From Candidatus Spechtbacteria bacterium RIFCSPLOWO2_12_FULL_38_22 (GTDB taxonomy: Bacteria > Patescibacteriota > Minisyncoccia > Spechtbacterales > 2-12-FULL-38-22), in assembly GCA_001820055.1 (NCBI GenBank), contig MHOK01000021.1, positions 1 to 33,983 on the forward strand: a DNA stretch of 33,983 nucleotides. Reading direction: 5' to 3'. The notes under the pieces are model-generated. The model was not told where the DNA came from. It saw only the letters and a list, made by a program, of their open reading frames with translations, and ran no database searches. A program made the translations under genes and the position numbers. Positions 18,615 through 25,224 of this stretch are shown here, in pieces. Every line of letters starts with the position of its first letter. Within the stretch, counting starts at the first letter, position 1.

Positions 18615-18792
18615 TTAATGAAATATAGGTTTCGTATCCTCCACTCCGGGTTCAGCAATTGCTCTTCGGAGGCGTTCAATTGCGTCATCCCCTCTTGTGT
18701 CAGCCGGTCTATCCAACTCTGTGGATTGCTTGTCGGTTGTAATTAGAATTGGTCTTGCGTTTTCTTATAAATGTTTCTGTATTATTTTCCAT
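18615..18792 (-). pseudogene. Small ORF apparently broken by a 1-nt frameshift
   Basis: ATG frame gives MENNTETFIRKRK...; the neighbouring frame continues ARPILITTDKQSTELDRPADTRGDDAIERLRRAIAEPGVEDTKPIFH*. Span of 178 nt is not a multiple of 3. Confidence 0.4.
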
Positions 18793-19027
18793 ATCATTTT
18801 TATCCTAACATAAATCCGCCTTATTCGGGCGAGTTTTCTCTAAAAAATACTTATCGCAGAGTCCAGAATTTTACGATAGTGTATATTACCAAACTGGGCC
18901 TTGCGTGAAAAGTGGTTAGAATCAAATTATGCAAGAAGCACAGCTTTGGAAACAGCGAAGGAGGAAACGTCTTTAGTGTGGGAACAAATTTTGCCACTTG
19001 ATTACCCAGAGTTTTTATACGTGATTA

Positions 19028-19360
19028 TTAGCGAAAAAATCCAAGTTCATCGTGCAGAAACACCGCAATTACCGCAATGAGATAGAAAGCAATAATAATA
19101 AGTGCGAGTACTGCCAACCCTTTTATTGTTACCTCGCTAAAGGGAGAAATTTTCAGTAGCCATTTTCCGAGTCTTGTTCGCCACCATATTTCCAAAACTT
19201 TATACGCTACTACCAATGCCACTCCCCATATCGAAAACGCTATTGCAGATGCCAACGTCGTTTCTAACCCTTTGCTTAATTCAACTCTTCCGGTAATTAG
19301 AAGAGAAAGCCCTATTAAGGCCAATGCGATTATGGTTGCTATTGCTGTTGGGGTATTCAT
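19028..19360 (-). CDS. Small integral membrane protein
   Basis: MNTPTAIATIIALALIGLSLLITG...; about three hydrophobic segments; start placed at internal ATG rather than 19417. Confidence 0.5.
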   Translation of the reverse strand: MNTPTAIATIIALALIGLSLLITGRVELSKGLETTLASAIAFSIWGVALVVAYKVLEIWWRTRLGKWLLKISPFSEVTIKGLAVLALIIIAFYLIAVIAVFLHDELGFFR

Positions 19361-19434
19361 ATTAATTAGCTCTTGATACAAGCAAAAAGGTTTTATTGGA
19401 TTATCAGAATGACCCAAATTTAAACGAGTATAGT

Positions 19435-19500
19435 AACACGATAAAAAAAGAGTTTTCCAACACTATAAAAAAGATGAGTTTTCTTACACGATAAAAAAAG
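19435..19500. repeat. Iteron-like repeats, cluster 1 (three copies)
   Basis: taACACgATAAAAAAAGAGTTTTCcaACACtATAAAAAAgatGAGTTTTCttACACgATAAAAAAA; ACAC at 19437, 19461 and 19487. Confidence 0.65.
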
Positions 19501-19640
19501 CGAAGCTGATGTGTGAGAATTTTGCGGAGGAATATCTTTATTTAGGAAGGCACGTTGCAGGCGCCATCTTCAATCTAAAAAATTGTGTGTGATAAGCCCC
19601 AAACAAAAAGCCCACCACCAGGTAGGACCTTGCGGCCCAA

Positions 19641-19787
19641 CATACGAGTTTCCTCGTATGGCGCAATCAGCGACCCTGATGATGGGGTGTTTGTGCTGAT
19701 TGCGTCTTGTTAACCATATCTCGCAGTTTAAACTGTGAGGGTTAGGTCTGTTTATTTAATTCGTTTTTATAATAGCAGAAATAGACC
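19641..19787. ncRNA. Candidate structured non-coding region with four successive hairpins
   Basis: catacgag-tttc-ctcgtatg; cgcaatcagc...gctgattgcg; taacc-atat-ctcgcagttt/aaactgtgag-ggtta; ggtctgttt...aaatagacc. No ORF over 60 aa in the track here. Confidence 0.5.
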
Positions 19788-19871
19788 TGCAAGAAAAGAA
19801 AGCTCTAACTTGAGCCTTAGATACCACAAGAGAAACTCCACTTGCTTATGAGAAGGACGAAGACTTGAGTG

Positions 19872-19916
19872 AGTTTTCTCACACTATAAAAAAGAGTTTA
19901 GTAACACTATAAAAAG
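19872..19916. repeat. Iteron-like repeats, cluster 2 (two copies)
   Basis: GAGTTTTCtcACACtATAAAAAAGAGTTTagtaACACtATAAAAAgg; ACAC at 19881 and 19904. Confidence 0.6.
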
Positions 19917-19944
19917 GGCGAAGTTGAATAGGAGTATAGTACCT

Positions 19945-19972
19945 TTGCAAAATATCTTATACTTGTTATAAT
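19945..19972 (+). promoter_or_regulatory. Putative promoter of the 52-aa/Rep-like operon
   Basis: TTGCAA (19945..19950), 16-nt spacer, TATAAT (19967..19972). Confidence 0.5.
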
Positions 19973-20026
19973 GAATGAGTCAGAAAAATTTAGTTAGAAA
20001 CCGTTTTCGCTGGGAGATGTCCGGCG

Positions 20027-20150
20027 GTCACAACAAGTGACAAATGTTACCGGGTTTCGAAACAAAATAGTAATTGAAAAATTGCTGTTCTGTTTTAGAA
20101 CCCGGTTTTGTTTTGTCACAACAAAATCGGGGTCTATAAGTCCCGATTTT
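20027..20150 (+). promoter_or_regulatory. Structured 5' leader: alternative small hairpin, long GAAA-capped hairpin and start-proximal hairpin
   Basis: GTCAC/GTGAC (20027..31/20037..41); 20037..20119 long hairpin; AAAATCGGG/CCCGATTTT (20123..31/20142..50). Confidence 0.65.
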
Positions 20151-20309
20151 ATGTTATCTACAAAACGAATAAAAGAGCTGCTAAAAAAGCCGGATATGCC
20201 GGACGAGGAAGCAGAAGAATTACGAGATCGGGCTTTAGGCCTTGCGGAAATTGCCTTTGCCAAATGGTCAGCAGAAAAAATAAATAAAGAAAAAAATGAA
20301 GAGGCTTAA
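20151..20309 (+). CDS. 52-aa small acidic/helical protein of the mobile element
   Basis: MLSTKRIKELLKKPDMPDEEAEELRDRALGLAEIAFAKWSAEKINKEKNEEA*; ATG directly after the leader hairpin; upstream GTG extension in the track falls inside the hairpin. Confidence 0.7.
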   Translation: MLSTKRIKELLKKPDMPDEEAEELRDRALGLAEIAFAKWSAEKINKEKNEEA

Positions 20310-20832
20310 AAATACCCACCTAGACAATAAAGCCATTCAAAAATTTGGCCACACAATAGCAAGCCAAGGGTATACGCAAGTGCCGAATTTATTATTGGAG
20401 TATCAGAAAGAATTGAAGATAAGCAACTCGGAATTACGCTTATTACTGCATATTCTACAACACAGATGGGATAACAATCCCGGAAAGACACATCCTGCCC
20501 TAAAAAAGTTAATTAAGTTTTCCGGTATGAGTTCTGCAACTATACATAGAGCAAAAGACAAATTGATAGAAAAAGGATACTTGAAGACATTAAAGATGCT
20601 ACGCAATCCGTACAGAACGCATTCATACGACATCACAGGCCTTCTAACGGCCTTGCGCGTAGAATTTCACAGAACAATGCAGAAGAAGTTGGAGTCGGGA
20701 GCTATAAGCAAAAAAGAATACGAGGGTTACCTTGAGGATACAAAACTTGAAATTGAGTATGAAAAATCAAAAAGTGAATTTGATGTGTTCCAAAATGAAA
20801 GTCAGGGGTCTTCCGAAATGAAACACTACTAA
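20296..20832 (+). CDS. Winged-helix DNA-binding protein, replication-initiator-like
   Basis: 178 aa; NSELRLLLHILQHRWDNNPGKTHPALKKLIKFSGMSSATIHRAKDKLIEKGYLKTLK is a wHTH pattern seen in plasmid/phage Rep N-termini. Confidence 0.6.
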   Translation: MKRLKNTHLDNKAIQKFGHTIASQGYTQVPNLLLEYQKELKISNSELRLLLHILQHRWDNNPGKTHPALKKLIKFSGMSSATIHRAKDKLIEKGYLKTLKMLRNPYRTHSYDITGLLTALRVEFHRTMQKKLESGAISKKEYEGYLEDTKLEIEYEKSKSEFDVFQNESQGSSEMKHY

Positions 20833-20940
20833 TACTTAAGTATAAGAATCACTATACTTCTTATAACGGGTTCAATGTATTAAAGATTTAATACAAAAAT
20901 AAATGGTCGCTTAATAGATTTAATTTATAAAAACAAAACT

Positions 20941-21093
20941 ATGAACAAAAAACAAAAATTGTCGCTGACCGAAGAAGAAATTCTTAGAATTAAACTTGGG
21001 ACCTTTGCGGAATTTGATAACCAATTGAGAAGAGAACGCGTACTACAAGGATTGAAACGTAAAAGATTACAAAAAAAAGACGTGTCAGCGTAG
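20941..21093 (+). CDS. 50-aa microprotein with recombinase-like FAEFDN helix (not in ORF track)
   Basis: MNKKQKLSLTEEEILRIKLGTFAEFDNQLRRERVLQGLKRKRLQKKDVSA*; compare ASFAEFDNEMRKERCSDGMRQRVRQG in the neighbouring recombinase. Confidence 0.6.
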   Translation: MNKKQKLSLTEEEILRIKLGTFAEFDNQLRRERVLQGLKRKRLQKKDVSA

Positions 21094-21135
21094 GAGTGTA
21101 CCGATGCTGAACCCATTTAACCTAAACACACCAAA

Positions 21136-21408
21136 ATGTCTGCTAACCATCAAATTATTGAGAATGAGGGCGTATCTATAAGCAAGAAGCGCCTCGCTAA
21201 AATCAAAAAGAAAACATTAACCTACAAAGGCAATGTTTATGGCTTTAATATTTATTGCCGTCATTGCAATCGAACAGTGTTTACAAGTTCGCAAATCATC
21301 GAGGGAAGACGAACTGACAACGAACAAAAAGGTTATAGAGATTGGATAGTTTTATGCACGAATTGCTGGAAAATAATCGACAGTGGTAAAAAAATTCATT
21401 TGATATAG
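21136..21408 (+). CDS. Small putative zinc-ribbon protein
   Basis: 90 aa; CRHC...LCTNC paired CxxC motifs. Confidence 0.6.
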   Translation: MSANHQIIENEGVSISKKRLAKIKKKTLTYKGNVYGFNIYCRHCNRTVFTSSQIIEGRRTDNEQKGYRDWIVLCTNCWKIIDSGKKIHLI

Positions 21409-21434
21409 GCCTATGGAACTGTTATAGTTAGGGC

Positions 21435-21544
21435 GTTGACCCAATCATATATTTGTCCGATTTTTTTAATGCTGACCTTAAAGCGGCGCCTGCCAGCATT
21501 ACTACCTTCGGGCAAGTGGTTGGGTCAACCAGGCGTCGCTTTAA
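21435..21544 (+). promoter_or_regulatory. Structured leader of the serine recombinase with interleaved stems
   Basis: gttgacccaatcat (21435..21448)/gtggttgggtcaac (21516..21529) and ttaaagcggcgcctg (21478..21492)/caggcgtcgctttaa (21530..21544). Confidence 0.65.
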
Positions 21545-21573
21545 TGTTGAAAGAAATTAACCAAAACAAAACT

Positions 21574-23136
21574 ATGAAAGGAATAATATACACTCGTGTA
21601 TCAAGTGATGAACAAGTTAAGGGCACATCTTTAGAACACCAGGAGGAGGTTTGCCGTGAATACTGTGAGAAGAAAGGAATTAAAATAGCCGGGGTATTCC
21701 GAGAAGAAGGCGCTTCGGCTAAAACTGCTAATAGAAAAGAGTTTCTAAAGGCCATTGAATACTGCCGCAAGAACCAGGGAAAAGTAGAAGCTTTTATTGT
21801 TTATAAAGTTGACCGTTTTGCTCGTAATACAGGCGATCACTTAATGGTTAGACAAAAACTATTGCAGTACGGTGCCACGCTTCATTCGGTAACAGAAACT
21901 ATCGGAAACAGCCCACAAGAGAAACTCCTTGAAACTATGCTCGCCTCATTTGCCGAGTTTGATAATGAAATGAGGAAAGAAAGGTGTTCAGATGGGATGA
22001 GGCAACGAGTTCGGCAAGGTATATATCCGTGGAACCCTCCTATTGGCTACAAAAGTCAGCACGCCAAAAGAAATGGTGAGAAGAAAACAAGGCCTGATCC
22101 GCCAGATGAAAATACATTTCCTTTAGTGCAGCGGGCGTTAAAAGAATACTCTAAAGGCATATACTCTCAAATAGAGATTGCGAAACTTTTGGATAGTTGG
22201 GGACTTGAAAAAATTAGAGGAAAAAAAACAAGCTCTCAGTTGGTAGACAGGATATTGGGGCATTCTCTTAAATTTTATACAGCTATTCTTGTAGATCCTT
22301 GGACTAAAGAAGAAATCCCGGGCCAGCACGTGCCAATGATTACAGAAGAGGAAATGTATCGGATTCAAGCAGTAAGAGCCGGCAAAGCATACCAGCAAGC
22401 CAGAAAAGGCACATATAACCCTATATTCCCTTTGCGGAAAACTGTTTACTGCGGGTTTTGCAATAATCCCCTAACCGCAAGTGCTCCTCGTGGTAATGGC
22501 GGTCTGTATTATTATTACCACTGCTATACAAAAACCTGCACCGCTTATGCAAAGAACATCCGGAAACAAGATTTAGAAAGTGAGTTTTTGGATTACTTAA
22601 AAGAAATAACCCCAACAGAAGATTTCTTAATCGTTTTTAAAGAAACTTGTTTGAATGTGTGGAAAGAAAAGTTAGAAGAACACACGGTGAACAGATCAGA
22701 ATACGAAAAAGAACTCAAAAAACTTGAGCAGCGTAAAAAACAAATATGCGAAATGATGGAAACCGGAACTTATGATGCTCAGTTAGGGCAAGAACGCCTA
22801 GAGGAGATGAAAAATAAGATAATAGCTACAAAAATATCCTTGAGCGAAGCAAGGATAGATGAGTTGGACGTGGAGGCAACTTTAACATATGCGTCTAAAT
22901 TTATAAAAGATTTAGCCCGCCAATGGATTGATTTAGGTACGGCAATGGATAAACTACAGCCCCAGTTCCAAAAGTTAGTTTTACCCAATGGAATTCCCTA
23001 TACTCGAGGTGAAGGATTTGGAACCGCCGATTTAGGGCTTATATTCGAGCTTTACCGCCAATATGACGGCGATAAATCTCTTGTGGTGGAGATGGCGGGG
23101 ATTGAACCCGCGTGTAGAAGAGGTAAAAATAGCTAA
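21574..23136 (+). CDS. Large serine recombinase (resolvase/invertase N-terminus, recombinase domain, zinc ribbon)
   Basis: MKGIIYTRVSSDEQVKGTSLEHQEEVCREYCEKKGI...VYKVDRFARNTGDH...ASFAEFDNEMRKER...VYCGFCNNPLTASAPRGNGGLYYYYHC. C-terminus SLVVEMAGIEPACRRGKNS is encoded antisense to the ssrA 3' end. Confidence 0.95.
   Translation: MKGIIYTRVSSDEQVKGTSLEHQEEVCREYCEKKGIKIAGVFREEGASAKTANRKEFLKAIEYCRKNQGKVEAFIVYKVDRFARNTGDHLMVRQKLLQYGATLHSVTETIGNSPQEKLLETMLASFAEFDNEMRKERCSDGMRQRVRQGIYPWNPPIGYKSQHAKRNGEKKTRPDPPDENTFPLVQRALKEYSKGIYSQIEIAKLLDSWGLEKIRGKKTSSQLVDRILGHSLKFYTAILVDPWTKEEIPGQHVPMITEEEMYRIQAVRAGKAYQQARKGTYNPIFPLRKTVYCGFCNNPLTASAPRGNGGLYYYYHCYTKTCTAYAKNIRKQDLESEFLDYLKEITPTEDFLIVFKETCLNVWKEKLEEHTVNRSEYEKELKKLEQRKKQICEMMETGTYDAQLGQERLEEMKNKIIATKISLSEARIDELDVEATLTYASKFIKDLARQWIDLGTAMDKLQPQFQKLVLPNGIPYTRGEGFGTADLGLIFELYRQYDGDKSLVVEMAGIEPACRRGKNS
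21732..23136. other. placeholder-free note: right boundary region of putative integrative element (recombinase body plus att-like ssrA 3' end)
   Basis: 17-bp GTGGTGGAGATGGCGGG at 23083..23099 recurs in direct orientation at 11732..11748. Confidence 0.3.
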
Positions 23137-23468
23137 CCTACAAGTTTAGATTATTTGTTTTAGGTTACCCATTTAAGATATATAGCTAAAAAATAACCAA
23201 AACACTATAAATCCGAGTCCTAAAGTTTTGCTAACAGTTTGGACACACTACTAGCTATTCCGATAAATTGGCACCGCATTTGAACCATCGGAAGTCATTC
23301 AATGCGATGGCTTACGGTCCGCCGGCTGGCGGATTAAGCGTAAGCTAATGCAGGTGTTTCACTGCGTGAGAAGTTTGCACTTACTCGTTGTCTATTGTTT
23401 TACGAGCACTAGACGAGCTCGACTTGCAAACTATAAATACTTTCTCCTAGCAAATCTAAAACATCCCC
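23084..23468 (-). ncRNA. ssrA: tmRNA (ssrA)
   Basis: Minus strand 5' GGGGATG ... CATCTCC-ACCA 3' forms a 7-bp acceptor; T-arm GCGGGTTCAATCCCCGC; tag ORF 23378..23334 GCA AAC TTC TCA CGC AGT GAA ACA CCT GCA TTA GCT TAC GCT TAA = ANFSRSETPALAYA*; adjacent to smpB. Confidence 0.93.
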
Positions 23469-23576
23469 GCAATTTTTGCCCAAGAGGGTATAACCCGATT
23501 GGATGGAAAAATTAGCGTCCGCCGTAGTTTCTTGACCGTCCGTAGCTTTATGCGCAGGAGGTTATACGAAGGCGGG

Positions 23577-24026
23577 CTAACTTTTTAAACTTCTTATTAT
23601 TTTTCTTTCTGCTTCTCGCTTCTTTATCGTCTCTCTTTTATCATATTTCTTTTTTCCGCGCATTAACCCAATTTCTACCTTTATCAAACCTCTATTATTA
23701 TACAACCTCAAAGGCACTAGTGTCAATCCCTTGGCCTGTAGCTTGTCTTCTATTTCTTGCACCTCTTTTTTGTTTAATAACAACTTTCGTGTTCTCTGCG
23801 GGTCATAATTAGGGGTTAAGTTCCGCTCTTGATACGGCGGTATGGTTACATTTGTTAAGTAGGGTTCTCCTCCTCGAATTATCACAAAGGCTCCCCGCAA
23901 ACTAGCAGATCCCTTTTTTACAGACTTAACTTCGTGTCCATAAAGCTTAACACCCGCGATATAAGTTTCTAAAACTTCGTAGTCAAATCTGGCCTTTTTG
24001 TTACTACTATATATTGTACTGGTCAT
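23577..24026 (-). CDS. smpB: SsrA-binding protein SmpB
   Basis: 149 aa; ARFDYEVLETYIAGVKLYGHEVKSVKKGSASLRGAFV and GKKKYDKRETIKKREAERKI. Confidence 0.97.
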   Translation of the reverse strand: MTSTIYSSNKKARFDYEVLETYIAGVKLYGHEVKSVKKGSASLRGAFVIIRGGEPYLTNVTIPPYQERNLTPNYDPQRTRKLLLNKKEVQEIEDKLQAKGLTLVPLRLYNNRGLIKVEIGLMRGKKKYDKRETIKKREAERKIIRSLKS

Positions 24027-24134
24027 AGCTATCTTTTATAATAACACGCGCAATGCGTGTCTTGTTAAATTGACCGCACCCCAAATACAAGCTATACTTA
24101 ATATACTATTATTTGCAAATAAAAGTATAAAAAA

Positions 24135-24671
24135 TTGTTTCAACAAAGATATTTTCAAAAAAAATACGAGCCGAGAGTAAGAAAAAACGAACAAATACAT
24201 GCACCTAAAGTGCGCGTTATTGACAACAGCGGAGAAAATTTGGGTATCTTGGATATTAAAGAAGCACTTGAGAAAGCCAAAGAAGCTGGTTTAGATTTAA
24301 TAGAAATAACAGCCAAAGCAGATCCTCCTGTAGTTCGGATAATGGAATATGGAAAATATTTATACCAGCAAGGTAAAAAGGACAAGGCCGGCAAAAAAAA
24401 ACAGACCACGGGAGAAACGAAAGGTGTTCGAATTGGAATGACAACATTTTCACACGATTTAGAGGTAAAAGCAAAGATGGTAGACAAATTCTTCAAAAAA
24501 GGTTATAAAGTCAAGGTTGAGCTTGTTATGCACGGTAGAGAGAAAGCTTTGGGGAAAATTGCTGACAAAAAAATTGAAGAATTTTTATTAACGCTTAAAG
24601 AAAAATACAAAATGGAGCAGGAACCAAAAAAATACCCAAGAGGATTATATTTTATAATTTCACCACAATAA
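24135..24671 (+). CDS. infC: Translation initiation factor IF-3, TTG start
   Basis: 178 aa; RVRKNEQIHAPKVRVIDNSGENLGILDIKEALEKAKEAGLDLIEI and KKYPRGLYFIISP. Confidence 0.95.
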   Translation: MFQQRYFQKKYEPRVRKNEQIHAPKVRVIDNSGENLGILDIKEALEKAKEAGLDLIEITAKADPPVVRIMEYGKYLYQQGKKDKAGKKKQTTGETKGVRIGMTTFSHDLEVKAKMVDKFFKKGYKVKVELVMHGREKALGKIADKKIEEFLLTLKEKYKMEQEPKKYPRGLYFIISPQ

Positions 24672-24706
24672 GCTCGCTTTGCCGAGTTTGACTCGGCTTT
24701 GCTCAC

Positions 24707-24848
24707 AGTAACAAGTAACGAGCAACGAGTAACGGGTAACCACCGCACCCGTTCCGCCAAAGCGGAAAGATATGGGGGCAGGCAAGTAAATAATTCCACT
24801 GCACGAGATTAAAAAAAATTACTCATTACGCATTACTCGTTACTAATT
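24707..24848. repeat. Two opposed period-7 tandem arrays in the infC-rpmI spacer
   Basis: agtaaca|agtaacg|agcaacg|agtaacg|ggtaacc (24707..24741) and actcatt|acgcatt|actcgtt|actaatt (24821..24848), partly reverse complements. Confidence 0.75.
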
Positions 24849-24870
24849 TGTGAATGAAATGAACAAAACT

Positions 24871-25074
24871 ATGGCTAAACAAAAAATAAAAACTAAAAAG
24901 AGCGCCGCAAAAAGATTCAAGATAACAAAAAACGGCAAGGTATTGCGCAGAGCTTCCGGCCAGAGCCATTTTAATGCTAAACAAACTTCAAAACAGCGAA
25001 GACAAAAAAGAAAGTTTATACAGGTGTCCAAGGCCGAAGCAAGAAAAATAAAAAAATTAATGCCCTACAAATAA
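24871..25074 (+). CDS. rpmI: 50S ribosomal protein L35
   Basis: MAKQKIKTKKSAAKRFKITKNGKVLRRASGQSHFNAKQTSKQRRQKR. Confidence 0.95.
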   Translation: MAKQKIKTKKSAAKRFKITKNGKVLRRASGQSHFNAKQTSKQRRQKRKFIQVSKAEARKIKKLMPYK

Positions 25075-25097
25075 GCTCGGCTAACGCCTCGCTTCCT

Positions 25098-25195
25098 AAA
25101 ACTTAAAACATGAAACATAAAACATATAACACGAAATACAAAGCAGGTTTCAAGCTCCAAGCTCCAAGTTTCAAGTTTCAAGTTTCAAGTTTTGC
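25098..25195. repeat. Continuous degenerate period-7 array in the rpmI-rplT spacer (14 units)
   Basis: aaaactt|aaaacat|gaaacat|aaaacat|ataacac|gaaatac|aaagcag|gtttcaa|gctccaa|gctccaa|gtttcaa|gtttcaa|gtttcaa|gttttgc. Confidence 0.75.
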
Positions 25196-25224
25196 GATTT
25201 TACGAGCGTTAGCAAGTAAAAATT

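Larger units (their letters stand above)
11732..23099. mobile_element. Putative integrative element inserted at the ssrA 3' end
   Basis: Serine recombinase adjacent to ssrA 3' end, 17-bp direct repeat at both ends, accessory (R-M, AlbA_2, Rep-like) cargo between core genes. Left boundary is uncertain. Confidence 0.5.

Noticed and set aside
13685-18980. 16-bp identity gaggaaacgtctttag at about 13690 and 18967
   Set aside because: A single 16-bp match in an AT-rich 34-kb window can arise by chance, and one copy lies inside the AlbA_2 coding region with no flanking similarity.
20037-20150. GTG-initiated N-terminal extension of the 52-aa protein
   Set aside because: The extension coincides exactly with the long hairpin and an ATG follows it; more likely untranslated leader.
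19994-20263. Minus-strand 89-aa ORF
   Set aside because: Falls opposite the structured leader and the 52-aa gene; composition is serine/phenylalanine-rich as expected for antisense of these; no support.
21436-21573. N-terminal extension of the serine recombinase
   Set aside because: Resolvase N-terminus starts at MKGIIYTRVSS (21574); the upstream part is the structured leader.
21732-23136. Separate right-boundary annotation of the element listed under features
   Set aside because: Low-confidence and redundant with the mobile_element feature 11732..23099; it should not be counted as an independent feature.
24707-25195. CRISPR-like array
   Set aside because: The repeats are pure 7-bp tandem units without spacers; no CRISPR array or cas gene was seen in the window.
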